Positions 1 through 9,271 of a DNA stretch of 64,000 nucleotides are shown here, in pieces. The notes below the pieces were generated by a model. That model was not told the DNA's origin. It made no database searches and worked only from the letters and a program-made list of their open reading frames with translations. The stretch is taken from contig JBBRYI010000002.1 of assembly GCA_038237805.1 (NCBI GenBank), forward strand, positions 1 to 64,000, read 5' to 3'. The first letter of the stretch is position 1. Every line of letters starts with the position of its first letter. Source of the DNA: JBBQFI01 sp038237805. GTDB taxonomy: Bacteria > Verrucomicrobiota > Verrucomicrobiia > Chthoniobacterales > UBA10450. A program made the position numbers and the translations under genes.

Positions 1-81
1 CACAACACAACGACGTTTCTTCCCGTGCCGATCGATCTGTTCGCGCCCTTCATGAACAAGCTTGGACCACCCAAGCCGTAG
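1..81 (+). CDS. C-terminal end of a gene cut by the window edge
   Basis: Frame 1 is open from the first base to a TAG stop and encodes a tail of 26 residues ending FAPFMNKLGPPKP. The stretch TTFLPVPIDLFAPF resembles the C-terminal end of SPFH/Band 7 (slipin-type) membrane proteins, but so short a piece cannot settle the family. The gene would run toward the convergent oxidoreductase gene at 442-1962. Confidence 0.35.
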   Translation, partial: HNTTTFLPVPIDLFAPFMNKLGPPKP

Positions 82-441
82 GTCCTTCGACTAAGCTGAG
101 AATGAAACCGTTGTAGCTGCCGTTGTCCTCGGCGGCAGAATTCGAATTGGGCACCCAGCGCTTGATTGCCATCCACATGCAAAAACCAAATATCGATGAC
201 AAGCTGACACTGCTGACTGGTTTCGGCGAGACCGAGGCGATTTGCACTGAGGTGCTCGACAATCCAGCCAGCTCGGAGACGTGCTGCTTAAAGTGATGGC
301 GCGCGCGGTCCCTTCAAGCAGACGATCGACAGCGAAGTCACGCTTTCAGCCATGCTCCCGGCTTAGCGCAGCTCTAGCCGCGGTCGCTGACCGCGGGTTC
401 CCTAATGCGACCGGGTCAGCGACCCCGGCTACAACAAATAA
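82..441. other. Intergenic region without a recognisable gene
   Basis: About 360 bases between the partial gene and the oxidoreductase. I see no convincing coding frame. The only structured part is an inverted pair of palindromic repeat units at 375-432, described separately. Confidence 0.5.
375..432. repeat. Inverted pair of GGTCGCTGACC palindromic units
   Basis: The unit at 375-397 reads TAGCCGCGGTCGCTGACCGC and onward. A close copy lies inverted at 407-432, where the reverse strand reads GTAGCCGGGGTCGCTGACCC. A related single unit with GGTCTCTGACC lies at 37235-37260 between cca and the Ca2+/H+ antiporter. All three are in non-coding DNA, as expected for a REP-like dispersed repeat. Function is unknown. 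Confidence 0.55.
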
Positions 442-1962
442 TCAGGCTTCCGGCGCCAGCTCGCCCGCGGTAATGACGCGTGTAGGAACGAGACGGACCG
501 CAGTGCCGTGCTCTTTTTCCTCGGGAACGGCGCCGGCTTCGTGATATTCGGCGTCGCCATTCACCTGCCAGAGATCATAGAGCCTGGTGTCAGCGAGAAT
601 ATTTTCCACGCACAACATCGCCGTCATCATGGCGTGATCCTGGTTGTTGTATTTGTGCATGCCGTTGCGGCCGACCAAATGCAGGTTGGGATAGCGATCG
701 TCCAGTTCCTCGCGAATGGTTTCGACGTGGCGCGCGTAATCGTCGTCGTAAACGGGATACGCTTTCTTTTGCCTAACAACACAGCCATCCACGACGTCGC
801 CATCCTGCGCGAGACCGATCTTGACGAGTTCGCGTTTTGCGAGCGCGATTAATTCATCGTCTTTCGAGTCCCAGAGACCGTCGTGTTCGAAGCAAAAATA
901 CTCCAGACCATAACAAGCTTTATCCGGATCGGGTACCATCTCGGGCGACCAGGAGCGAAAATTCTGCACGCGGCCGACTTTGACGCTCGGATCATGAATG
1001 TAGATCCAATTATCATCGAACACGTTTCGTTCTTTAAGAATGAGCATGACGGTGAGGAAGTCGCGATACTTCAAGCTATCGGCCGCATGGCGCGCCCGCT
1101 CTGAGACTGGCGGGGAAATGCCGCGCATCAATTCCCGCATCGGCGCCGATGAAATGACGTGCTCGGCTTCGAGCGCATGCTTCACGCCTTGTTGATCTTT
1201 ATATTCTACCGTCCAGGTGCTCGCCGCTTCATCGTAGGAACAACCGATGACCTTGCATCCCATTTCGATCTGTCCGCCCATGGCTTTTGTCTTTTCCGCA
1301 CATGCTTCCCACATCATGCCCGGTCCTCTGCGCGGATAACGAAAGGAGTTGATCAGCGTTTTGATTACATTTGTGCGGTCGCCGTTGTAACGCTGCGGGA
1401 TAAGCGCATTTTTGATCGCGCTGCCTAACGAGAGTCCCTTGATGCGTTGCGCCGCCCAATCGGCGGAGATTTCACGGCAACTCATTCCCCAGACTTTTTC
1501 AGTGTAGCTCTTAAAGAAAGTGTTGAAGAGGCGGCGGCCGAATTGGTTGCTCACCCAATCTTCGAAGTTGCGCGGATCGGGCACAGGAAAAAGCCGCGCT
1601 TTTAACCAGGAGAGAACGCAGAGGATGGATTTGAAAATGCCCAGCTTCATCAGCGCCTCGAACGGCTTCAGCGGATAAGCGAAAAATTTGCCGCCGTAAA
1701 AAATGCGCGACGAACGTGGCCGCACCAACATGTCGTTAGGCAAAATCTCCGACCAGAGATCTTCGACTGTTTTGGACTTCGAAAAGAAGCGATGTCCACC
1801 GATGTCGAAATGAAAGCCTTTGTAGGTAGCGGTGCGGGAAATTCCCCCGACATAAACGGGATCGGCTTCCAAAACGGTCACGTCGACCTCATTTTTGGAA
1901 AGCAGATACGCGGCGGTCAAACCCGCCGGTCCAGCTCCGATAATAGCGACAGTTCTTTTCAT
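442..1962 (-). CDS. NAD(P)/FAD-dependent oxidoreductase (amine oxidase / protoporphyrinogen oxidase-like)
   Basis: About 506 residues. The N-terminus has the Rossmann dinucleotide-binding motif VAIIGAGPAGLTAAYLL followed by an acidic residue after the second strand (VLEADPVYVGG), as in the FAD amine-oxidase, protoporphyrinogen-oxidase and UDP-galactopyranose-mutase superfamily. GGHRFFSKS and a C-terminal LHLVGRNGMHKYNNQDHAM, typical of the flavin-closing motif, fit this fold. The substrate cannot be read from sequence. I chose ATG at 1962 because it precedes MKRTVAIIGAG directly; a TTG five codons upstream would add MPNEF. The gene follows the membrane glycosyltransferase gene by 7 nt, so the two probably form an operon for a surface glycan or lipid. 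Three copies of the CCTAACGA word lie in or beside it (1423, 1733, 1967). Confidence 0.8.
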   Translation of the reverse strand: MKRTVAIIGAGPAGLTAAYLLSKNEVDVTVLEADPVYVGGISRTATYKGFHFDIGGHRFFSKSKTVEDLWSEILPNDMLVRPRSSRIFYGGKFFAYPLKPFEALMKLGIFKSILCVLSWLKARLFPVPDPRNFEDWVSNQFGRRLFNTFFKSYTEKVWGMSCREISADWAAQRIKGLSLGSAIKNALIPQRYNGDRTNVIKTLINSFRYPRRGPGMMWEACAEKTKAMGGQIEMGCKVIGCSYDEAASTWTVEYKDQQGVKHALEAEHVISSAPMRELMRGISPPVSERARHAADSLKYRDFLTVMLILKERNVFDDNWIYIHDPSVKVGRVQNFRSWSPEMVPDPDKACYGLEYFCFEHDGLWDSKDDELIALAKRELVKIGLAQDGDVVDGCVVRQKKAYPVYDDDYARHVETIREELDDRYPNLHLVGRNGMHKYNNQDHAMMTAMLCVENILADTRLYDLWQVNGDAEYHEAGAVPEEKEHGTAVRLVPTRVITAGELAPEA

Positions 1963-1969
1963 GAATTCG

Positions 1970-3268
1970 TTAGGCAACCCAGTAGCCCCTCGTAAAGTTC
2001 CAGACGTACCAACCCTGCAAACTGAGCCCGGCCGCGCCGAGAAGCGCCACCGCCGCCATGCCGAACGCCCTCACCAGCACCGGCGGCACGCGTAATTGAT
2101 GCAAATAATGCAAAAGCGCCAGCACGATTAATGCATGCACGCAAAATTCGTAACGGAGCATGCTTTCCATTTGCACGGAGGCGACGCCGGCCAGCGCAAT
2201 GTAGAAAATAACGAGCGCACAAAAATAAATGCCGGCACGCGTGGCAAAAGCGGTGCGGCGACGAATGGCAGGCAACAATTCGCAAAGGGCGATAACGCCG
2301 AAAAGGACAAGGGTGATTGAAGTGGTGAGCTGGCTGGCGAGCGAAGGGTCATCCAGCGGCGGCAACAGCCAGCGGTAATTGGCCGCTTTAAAAAATGCGA
2401 GGTAATCGGGCTTGATTGCCCAGCCCGCCTCCTGCGTGAGCATGTACATGTCCCATCGGCTCCAACGCAATTGGCAATAAATAAAAAATGAGATCGCACC
2501 AAGCATTGCCGCGGCAGAGATGGCGATGGCAGGACCAAATCGACGGATCCATCCGCGTATGTCGCGGAGCCCCTGCCATCCATTTTCAAAAATCGCGCGC
2601 ACCACTGGATAAAGCGCACAAGGAATCCCGACGATGCGAGTAGCTGACATGACGAAACCGTGCAGAGCCGCAAGAACTCTTGCGACGCGGCCTTCCGCGC
2701 TGCTCCAATAGATGAAGCCGACTAATGTCATTAAGAAAAGCGATTCGGAATAACCGGCGATGAGATAAAACGCGGCTGGATGCGCGAAGATAGCGACGGC
2801 GCCGAAAAAGCGCAGCGTCGGCGCGAGCTGCCAACGTTCGCAAAAGAGAAAGAAATAAAACCAAAATCCGAAAGCGGCCAGCTGCGCGGTGAGAAGCAAT
2901 GCGCGATAAGCGTCGAGATGAAAAATCGACCCGACAAAAGTGGAAACGATCGGATACGCCGGAAAGAACGCGACGTTGGATACTTCCATCACTTTATGGT
3001 CCATCGGCGGAACGGTCGTGCCGTAGCCGCGGTTGACGATATTGGCGAACCAGTAGCTATCGTGTTGAATGAGCGCGCCGTAGCGATCGACGAGCGCCCA
3101 TTCCGAGGGCGCGGCCACATAGACCGCGATGGCGATTTGCGCCAACGTCAAAATCAGGGCCGCGATGAAACAATGGATAGAAGCGGGAAACTTCATGCGC
3201 TCAGAACTTTCGGAGCGCAGAGGAGACACCAGAGCGTTTTCAATGGCAAGGCTTTGTCCGGTGATCAT
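1970..3268 (-). CDS. PIG-V-like GT-C membrane glycosyltransferase
   Basis: 432 residues with about nine hydrophobic segments. The first periplasmic loop has an acidic patch, QHDSYWFANIVNRGY, followed by NVAFFPAYPI and YSESLFLMTLVGFIYW. This arrangement of D-S-x-W, FPxYP and Y-S/T-E-S-L-F is characteristic of the PIG-V family of polyprenyl-phosphate-dependent mannosyltransferases and their bacterial relatives. It probably transfers a sugar to a surface glycan or protein across the inner membrane. ATG at 3268 is the longest start; ATG at 3196 (MKFPASIHCF) would begin directly before the first membrane segment and is a real alternative. Neither has a clear ribosome binding site. Its TAA stop lies inside a copy of GCCTAACGA, 7 nt before the oxidoreductase start. 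Confidence 0.65.
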   Translation of the reverse strand: MITGQSLAIENALVSPLRSESSERMKFPASIHCFIAALILTLAQIAIAVYVAAPSEWALVDRYGALIQHDSYWFANIVNRGYGTTVPPMDHKVMEVSNVAFFPAYPIVSTFVGSIFHLDAYRALLLTAQLAAFGFWFYFFLFCERWQLAPTLRFFGAVAIFAHPAAFYLIAGYSESLFLMTLVGFIYWSSAEGRVARVLAALHGFVMSATRIVGIPCALYPVVRAIFENGWQGLRDIRGWIRRFGPAIAISAAAMLGAISFFIYCQLRWSRWDMYMLTQEAGWAIKPDYLAFFKAANYRWLLPPLDDPSLASQLTTSITLVLFGVIALCELLPAIRRRTAFATRAGIYFCALVIFYIALAGVASVQMESMLRYEFCVHALIVLALLHYLHQLRVPPVLVRAFGMAAVALLGAAGLSLQGWYVWNFTRGYWVA

Positions 3269-3356
3269 AGTCGGCAGATCACAATCGTTTTTGTTTGTTG
3301 CACTGGCCGCGATTTCTTGATGGCTTCATTTTGACGACGCACTGAGGGTTTTATTC

Positions 3357-3881
3357 GTGGACATGAATCCGTACGCCAGACTTCAGCCATTCGATCGCGA
3401 ATCGGGTACCCTCAACGTCGTCATCGACACGCCGAAAGGGAGCAGGAACAAATATTCTTGGGATGAAGAGCGGCAGCTTTTCTCCCTCAGCGGAGTTTTA
3501 CCGGCAGGCGCGGTTTTCCCTTACGATTTTGGTTTCATTCCGAATACACGGGGCGGCGACGGCGATCCGCTTGATGTCCTCGTCGTGATGGATGAGCCGG
3601 CCTTCGTTGGCTGCCTCGTTTCATGCCGGTTGCTCGGCGTCATCGAGGCGAAGCAAACCGAACAGGGAAAAACGATGCGAAACGATCGACTCGTCGCCGT
3701 TTCCGCGGATTCGCGCACGCACGAAAAATTGAAAGCGATAACGGACCTCGATCCGGCGCTCCTCGATGAGATTGAGCACTTCTTTGTTTCCTATAACGAA
3801 GCGAAAGGGAAGAAGTTCAAACCGCTGCGCAGGCTCGGTTCCGCTTCCGCAAAAAAATTAGTCGTGCGCTCGAAAAGATAA
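3357..3881 (+). CDS. ppa: Inorganic pyrophosphatase, family I
   Basis: 174 residues, the usual length for a bacterial family I enzyme, which hydrolyses pyrophosphate to phosphate in the cytoplasm. The metal-binding signature DGDPLDVLV is at about residues 71-79. Other family landmarks are KGSRNKYSWDEE, YDFGFIPNT, the MRNDRL block and HFFVSYNEAKGKKF. Translation begins at GTG 3357 or at ATG 3363 two codons later; GAGGG upstream can serve as ribosome binding site. Divergent from the glycosyltransferase gene. Confidence 0.93.
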   Translation: MDMNPYARLQPFDRESGTLNVVIDTPKGSRNKYSWDEERQLFSLSGVLPAGAVFPYDFGFIPNTRGGDGDPLDVLVVMDEPAFVGCLVSCRLLGVIEAKQTEQGKTMRNDRLVAVSADSRTHEKLKAITDLDPALLDEIEHFFVSYNEAKGKKFKPLRRLGSASAKKLVVRSKR

Positions 3882-3904
3882 TACCTCAGTCGGCCAGGCC
3901 CATA

Positions 3905-3956
3905 GCCTAACGACTGACTAACGAGCTTGACTTATCTTCAGCAAATTAGGTAAAGA
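3905..3956 (+). promoter_or_regulatory. Probable promoter of the FG-GAP protein gene
   Basis: TTGACT at 3927-3932 and TAAAGA at 3951-3956 are separated by 18 bases. A CCTAACGA copy at 3906 is followed by CTGACTAACGAGC. Nearly the same arrangement precedes the gene at 8918, and the gene at 6130 has the same GCTTGAC core. Confidence 0.45.
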
Positions 3957-4060
3957 CTTAATCACACTTAAAATAATGCTCGTGATCTGAGTGAGATCGT
4001 AGACATCTCTAGACCGCCGAAGAATGAAAGTTCACAAATTAGAGAAAAGAGGATAGTCCT

Positions 4061-5983
4061 ATGAGTAAAGGTATAAGTCAGAGTTCATTTCGGAGCGGAG
4101 TATTTGCAATCGCGTTGGTTCTTATCTCCAGTGTCGTTGTCGCGGCGCGGCCGGCGTCGCCCACACTCGGTAATTATCCGAACACGATGATTGTGGTTAG
4201 CGGGAACACGACCGTTACGCCCGATGCTGCTCCGACCAGCGCGACTAGCATCAATGTTTCTACCAGTAGCAACTTCAAAGGCACCTTCGTCGCGAATCCA
4301 GGAACGGGTGTAGTGCGCGTAACAAACGCACATCCGGCGGGAACCTACACAGTAACAGTTAAGGCTTTTGATGCCACGAGTATGACCAGCAAGACGTTCA
4401 CATTGACGGTGGCCAGCGGCGCGGTCTGTAATAGCGCTCAGTTGACCAACGCTGCTGATGTCAGCACCGGCACTGGTCCTGCCAGTGTCGCGATAGGTGA
4501 CTTCAACAATGATGGCAAACAGGATGTGGCGACCGGCAACATAAGTGCCGCCTCAGTCTCCATTCGCTTAGGAGATGGCTTGGGCGGCTTTAGCGGCACT
4601 ACTGATATTACCGTGGGTGCGCTTCCGTTTGGCATCGCCGTAGGAGATTTCAATAACGACGGCAAGCAGGATTTTGCAGCTACCAACTTTAATACAAGCG
4701 CGATAGCTATTCGGTTAGGCGATGGTCTGGGTGGGTTTAGCGGTAGCACCACTGTTAGCGTTGGTATTAATCCTATTAGCATCGCTATCGGAGATTTTAA
4801 TAACGACGGGAAGCAGGATTTCGCAGCGGCCAACCTAAACGGAGCCACCGTATCTATTCGCCTGGGAGATGGCTTAGGTGGTTTTAGCGGCACCAACGAT
4901 GTCAGTGCTGGTAATAAACCTTCGAGCGTCGCCATTGGAGATTTCAACAACGACGGTAAGCAGGATTTTGCGACGACCAACAATCTAAACACCGGTACGG
5001 TATCGATCCGTATGGGCGATGGCTTGGGCGGGTTTAGCGGCACCACCACAGTGAGTGTCGGTGGCAATCCTTCCAGCGTAGCGATCGGAGATTTCAATAA
5101 CAATGGCAATCAAGATTTCGCGGCTGCCCACCAAGACCTACACGCGGTATCTATTCGCGTCGGAGATGGCTCGGGCGGCTTTACCGGCACCACCGAAGTC
5201 GACGTTCAACTAAATCCATTTAGCGTAGCGATCGGAGACTTCAATAATGACGGCAATCAGGATTTCGTTACTGCCGACGAAGGCGCAGACACCGTGTCCA
5301 TTCGCTTGGGAGATGGCTCAGGCAACTTTAGCGTCCTTGGCACCAACCCCACTGTTTTGGTGGGTGATAGTCCTCGTGCCGTAGTCGTTGGCGATTTCAA
5401 TAACGACGGCACGCAGGATCTGGCGGTTCCCAACGCCACCGTTAGCAAAACATCCATTCGCTTGGGCGCCTGTTTCCCTGGTCTCACGAGCGCAATCTCT
5501 CGAAAAATACATAACATGACGCCGTTCGATATCGCTTTGCCTCTCGTTGGCGCACCGGGTGTGGAATGCCGTAGCAGCTCCCCTGGTCATACGTTGGTCT
5601 TTTCGTTTACGACTAATGTAGTCAGCGGTAGTGCGACCGTAACGGCAGGCACAGGAACGGCTGGAACTGCCACCTTTTCGGCCAACACCATGACCGTTCC
5701 GCTCACTGGTGTTGCGGATGCGCAGAAGATCACGGTCACGCTAAATGGTGTCACCGATAATTTTTCTCACGTAATGCCCAGCACAAACGTGAGCATGAAC
5801 CTCCTACTTGGCGACACGAATGGAAACAAAGTCGTGAATTCTACCGACATATCGCAAACCAAATCACAATCAGGCTCGGCTATCAGCGCCACTAACTTCC
5901 GCTCTGATAACACCGTAAACGGCATCATCAACGCTACCGATATCTCACAAGTAAAAGTGAACTCCGGTCACGGAGTTCCTTAG
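4061..5983 (+). CDS. Secreted FG-GAP/VCBS-repeat protein with C-terminal dockerin-like module
   Basis: 640 residues, ATG start with GAGGA 8 bases upstream. A signal peptide covers about residues 1-29 (SGVFAIALVLISSVVVAA). An Ig-like stretch follows to about 115. Residues 125-470 hold seven copies of a 45-48-residue repeat with core VAIGDFNNDGKQD and VSIRLGDGLGGFSG, the FG-GAP/VCBS type that forms a calcium-binding beta-propeller. From about 478 comes the shared module: SRKIHNMTPFDIALPL, the ECRSS block, and a dockerin-like pair beginning GDTNGNKVVNSTDISQTK, ending SGHGVP. It is probably exported to the periplasm, cell surface or medium. A ligand is unknown. First member of the run of module proteins and driven by its own promoter. 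Confidence 0.85.
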   Translation: MSKGISQSSFRSGVFAIALVLISSVVVAARPASPTLGNYPNTMIVVSGNTTVTPDAAPTSATSINVSTSSNFKGTFVANPGTGVVRVTNAHPAGTYTVTVKAFDATSMTSKTFTLTVASGAVCNSAQLTNAADVSTGTGPASVAIGDFNNDGKQDVATGNISAASVSIRLGDGLGGFSGTTDITVGALPFGIAVGDFNNDGKQDFAATNFNTSAIAIRLGDGLGGFSGSTTVSVGINPISIAIGDFNNDGKQDFAAANLNGATVSIRLGDGLGGFSGTNDVSAGNKPSSVAIGDFNNDGKQDFATTNNLNTGTVSIRMGDGLGGFSGTTTVSVGGNPSSVAIGDFNNNGNQDFAAAHQDLHAVSIRVGDGSGGFTGTTEVDVQLNPFSVAIGDFNNDGNQDFVTADEGADTVSIRLGDGSGNFSVLGTNPTVLVGDSPRAVVVGDFNNDGTQDLAVPNATVSKTSIRLGACFPGLTSAISRKIHNMTPFDIALPLVGAPGVECRSSSPGHTLVFSFTTNVVSGSATVTAGTGTAGTATFSANTMTVPLTGVADAQKITVTLNGVTDNFSHVMPSTNVSMNLLLGDTNGNKVVNSTDISQTKSQSGSAISATNFRSDNTVNGIINATDISQVKVNSGHGVP

Positions 5984-6027
5984 TCGCCTAACGAGTGGAG
6001 ACGACGTAATGACGAGCTGCAATAAGC

Positions 6028-6057
6028 TTGACCTCTCGAGTTCTGTCCAAGTATCAA
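6028..6057 (+). promoter_or_regulatory. Probable promoter of the first Kelch protein gene
   Basis: TTGACC at 6028-6033 and TATCAA at 6052-6057, 18-base spacer, within GCTTGAC context shared with 3927 and 8855. A GCCTAACGAGT copy lies just upstream at 5986. Confidence 0.45.
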
Positions 6058-6129
6058 TAGCTCAAAACGCGGCGATCCTTCTCGCGCACCACGCTCGTCG
6101 TTTCGAGCGCTTTAACACGGAGATCTTCT

Positions 6130-8655
6130 ATGAATCATCCTTCGGCAAAATCTCACATCGCCAACACAAGAGTTCTGTTAAGCTTCCTCTTGCCGATTGT
6201 AACGCTGGTTGCGTTTCTGTTTGCGTCACCTTTACTCGCCGGGCCTTGGATGACGGCGACCATCATCCCAGCGACGGCCTATCGTTACGCCTTTGCGCAG
6301 AACGGCGAGGAGTTTTACGTTATCTCGGGCAGTTCCAACGGTCCAATCGTGACGACCATGAGACGCTACAATGCGGTCACGAACACTTGGACAACGCTCG
6401 CTAATATCCCAGTCGGCTCGGAGGGCGCGGCGGCCGTCTACTACAACGGCAAGATTTATGTAGCAAGCGGTGACAGCGCTCCCAATGCCTTTTATATTTA
6501 TGATGTTGCCACCAACGTCTGGAGTGTCGGGCCTGCGAGACCTGGAGCTGTCACCAGCTATGGCGCAGCCGCCGGTGCGTTGAATGGCAAGGTCTACATT
6601 GCGGGCGGCGGTTCGGCCGGGCCTTCAAATACGCTTTGGATTTACGATATCGCGGCTAACACTTGGAGCGCCGGCCCCGCTCTGCCTTCAGCCTTCCAAC
6701 TGGGTGGCCGGACCCAAATCGGACAATTCCTTTACCTCATAGGTGGCTTTACGGGCAATGTTAACAACAACAGCACCGTCAGCATGCGGCTCGATATGGC
6801 GACCAACACCTGGAGCACTGGTCCGGCTTTCACACCACAGCGCGGAGACTTCGGGCTGGCCGCCGCCGGTTTGCGCTTGTTTGCTATTGGTGGCGATGCC
6901 AATGGCGTTGATTTTTTCGATCCGACCGCGGAGGTGAACGAGTTAGACACCAGCACCTGGCCATCCGGGACATGGATTGCTTCGCCCGACAATTTGCCGA
7001 CCGCCCGCCAAGGCAATTCGGCTGGTTTCTTTAGCACCGGACGCGCCGGAGGAGAAATCTGGAGCACTGGCGGTGCAAATACTACGAGTTTCCTAAGTGA
7101 ACACCTCTTTCGCGCCGTTTCTGTCCCGTGTCAGGACTACAACATCACGCAGTCCACGAGACCGCTCGTGCCCGCGACTACCGACATCATGAATCACTGC
7201 GATGATTGCGTAACACCGATCATGCTTCCTTTCCCGATCAAGCTTTACGGTTACACCTATCTAACCGCGAACGTTAGTTCTAACGGTAACCTTCAATTCG
7301 GTAGCGCGAATAGTTCTCGATTGAATAACAATCTCCCGGTCGCCGGATTCGACTCAACGGTCTTCTGCTTCTGGGATGATCTGCGGACCGACGTCGTAGC
7401 GGGCAGTGGCGTTTTCGCGTCCGTGACTGGGTCGGCTCCAAACCGCCTCTTCGCGCTCGAGTGGCGCGCTTCGCAGTTCAACGCGCCCGGAATGACGAAC
7501 TTCGAAATGCGGTTCCTGGAGGGTTCGCCAGACTTTGAAATTCTTTATGGCGCGAGCAGCGGCACTTTCACTGGGACGATCGGAATCCAGCGGGACGAAC
7601 TCAGCCTGGCAACGCAATTCGCCGGACCCGCGGCAAATCCTCCGCCGGCAAACACACGCTTGCTCTTTACCACGGGCTGTTGCGCCCCGATTGCATTTCA
7701 CGGCGCAATTGGATCGAACAGCAGCACCTATCCTGGAACGAGCGGCAAACAGTCGGGCCGACTTACCCAGAATGGTATCCGAAGTACGTGCGCTAGTAAC
7801 AAGGCCTTCCCCGGTGCCGACGATAACAACCAAAGGACGTATGACCGGTATTCCTTCACCAATGATGGCCCGGCAACCTGCGTGACTTTCAGCGTCAACA
7901 CCCCATGCGGGTCGGAGGCAGACGTGATAGGCCGCGAGATCTTCGCGACTGCATATCTGGGTAACTTTGATCCTGCGAACATCGCGACCAATTATTTGGG
8001 CGATATTGGTTCAAGCCCGCTCCCTTTCAATAGTTTCTCGGTCAACGTTCCAGCGAACGCTACAGTGAACCTGGTGGTGAATGAAGTTAATGCCGGTGGC
8101 GCTTGCAACGGCTACGACGTCGTCGTAACTGGCCTAACCTGCCCGCTGGAACTCATAAGTGCTGTTTCACGCAAGACGCATGGAGCCGCGGGAGAATTCG
8201 ATATTCCATTGCCGCTCACCGGGCAGCCCGGAGTGGAGTGCCGAACGAGCGGTGGTAATCACAAGCTCGTATTTACCTTTAGCTCGCAAGTGGTAAGCGG
8301 CAGCGCGAGCGTGACGGCTGGAGTCGGAACTGCCGGCGCTGCAAGTTTCGCCGGTACTAAAATGACAGTGCCGCTTAGTGGCGTTTCCGATCAGCAGAAA
8401 ATCACCGTCACTTTAAACGGCGTTACCGATACTGCTGCTCAAGTGCTACCCAGCACTGCGGTGAGTATGAACGTGGTCCTCGGTGACACGAACGGAAGTA
8501 AGAGTGTTAACTCTACCGATATCTCGCAAACTAAAGCGCAATCGGGCGCAGTAACAACGGCCGCCAATTTCCGAAATGATACGAGTGTCAGCGGAACGAT
8601 TAACGCAACGGATATTTCACAGGTAAAAGCAAATTCCGGTCACGGCGTCCCATAA
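6130..8655 (+). CDS. Secreted Kelch-propeller protein with C-terminal dockerin-like module
   Basis: 841 residues. CGGAG lies 7 bases before ATG. A membrane-spanning signal sequence covers about 17-38 (LLSFLLPIVTLVAFLFASPLLAG). Kelch-type repeats fill about 45-330, seen as pairs such as KIYVASG / NAFYIYDVATNVWSVG and KVYIAGGGS / TLWIYDIAANTWSAG. The middle has a nidogen-like stretch (GYTYLTANVSSNGNLQFG, VFCFWDDLRTD) and then a second beta domain with paired cysteines. The shared module begins with VSRKTHGAAGEFDIPLPLTG at about 677 and ends SGHGVP. The middle and end are close to those of the next gene, so the two are tandem duplicates. Role and ligand unknown. Confidence 0.83.
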   Translation: MNHPSAKSHIANTRVLLSFLLPIVTLVAFLFASPLLAGPWMTATIIPATAYRYAFAQNGEEFYVISGSSNGPIVTTMRRYNAVTNTWTTLANIPVGSEGAAAVYYNGKIYVASGDSAPNAFYIYDVATNVWSVGPARPGAVTSYGAAAGALNGKVYIAGGGSAGPSNTLWIYDIAANTWSAGPALPSAFQLGGRTQIGQFLYLIGGFTGNVNNNSTVSMRLDMATNTWSTGPAFTPQRGDFGLAAAGLRLFAIGGDANGVDFFDPTAEVNELDTSTWPSGTWIASPDNLPTARQGNSAGFFSTGRAGGEIWSTGGANTTSFLSEHLFRAVSVPCQDYNITQSTRPLVPATTDIMNHCDDCVTPIMLPFPIKLYGYTYLTANVSSNGNLQFGSANSSRLNNNLPVAGFDSTVFCFWDDLRTDVVAGSGVFASVTGSAPNRLFALEWRASQFNAPGMTNFEMRFLEGSPDFEILYGASSGTFTGTIGIQRDELSLATQFAGPAANPPPANTRLLFTTGCCAPIAFHGAIGSNSSTYPGTSGKQSGRLTQNGIRSTCASNKAFPGADDNNQRTYDRYSFTNDGPATCVTFSVNTPCGSEADVIGREIFATAYLGNFDPANIATNYLGDIGSSPLPFNSFSVNVPANATVNLVVNEVNAGGACNGYDVVVTGLTCPLELISAVSRKTHGAAGEFDIPLPLTGQPGVECRTSGGNHKLVFTFSSQVVSGSASVTAGVGTAGAASFAGTKMTVPLSGVSDQQKITVTLNGVTDTAAQVLPSTAVSMNVVLGDTNGSKSVNSTDISQTKAQSGAVTTAANFRNDTSVSGTINATDISQVKANSGHGVP

Positions 8656-8854
8656 CTGGCTCGCTTGCTCTGACGGCTTTGTTTTGACATCGGCGCGGGG
8701 CGCGGCGCAACGAGTCGTACACGAGCCAGGAATTAATGTTGCCATAATCCCGATAGCATCGCCGTGCGCTGTAAGTCGGCGAAAACAAAAAAGTTTGTCG
8801 TGCCCTCGCAACGTTGGTTCGTCCTGGGCAGTTGGCCTAACGACTGTTAAGAGC

Positions 8855-8884
8855 TTGACATATTTTCTGTAAATTTAGTATCAA
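8855..8884 (+). promoter_or_regulatory. Probable promoter of the second Kelch protein gene
   Basis: TTGACA at 8855-8860 and TATCAA at 8879-8884, 18-base spacer. A GCCTAACGA copy at 8835 precedes it with the same CTG-TTAAGAGC linker style as at 3905. This is the best match to a sigma-70-like site among the three related promoters. Confidence 0.5.
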
Positions 8885-8917
8885 AACCCTGACTGTCGTT
8901 CAAACCCGGAGATTTCT

Positions 8918-9271
8918 ATGAAGCAATATCTCGCCAAATACCAACTCATCCTGAAAAGCGTGTTAGCTCCCATTCTCGTTCTCTTGGTCGCTCAGATCAT
9001 TCTGGCCGAGCAAAAAGAACTCCCCGCCGCTTCGGCGCAAAGGATACTGCAATCGGTCCGCGCTCCTAACCTTTCTCCCTCAACTTCGAAAAAGTCGGAA
9101 GCGAGTCCGCGCGCGTTAACCTCGACTCCAATCTGGGTACCGGCTCAGAATTGCCCGGTCGCGATCGCGCGATACGGTTTTGCGCAGGTCGGTGGAGATT
9201 TCTATGTGATTTCTGGCCTTAGCGCCAGCGGAGCACCTTCAACGGGAGTCTATAAGTATAGCGGGCCGTAG
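8918..9271 (+). CDS. N-terminal fragment of frameshifted Kelch protein
   Basis: 117 residues with a signal sequence (VLAPILVLLVAQIILAE) and the start of a Kelch propeller: YGFAQVGGDFYVISG matches YAFAQNGEEFYVISG in the neighbour at 6130. The frame stops at TAG 9269-9271 just where the neighbour continues with W-T-T-L. The next frame contains exactly that continuation (WTTLAPIPVGSEGPAAAY, from 9273), so a one-frame shift near 9262-9272 splits one gene. The gene starts with CGGAGAT-TTCT-ATG, the same leader as the paralogue at 6130. Either a real broken gene or a sequence error. Confidence 0.7.
   Translation: MKQYLAKYQLILKSVLAPILVLLVAQIILAEQKELPAASAQRILQSVRAPNLSPSTSKKSEASPRALTSTPIWVPAQNCPVAIARYGFAQVGGDFYVISGLSASGAPSTGVYKYSGP

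Noticed and set aside
177..284. A 35-codon frame starting at ATG 177.
   Set aside because: No ribosome binding site, no recognisable peptide, and it lies in DNA with no other coding signals.
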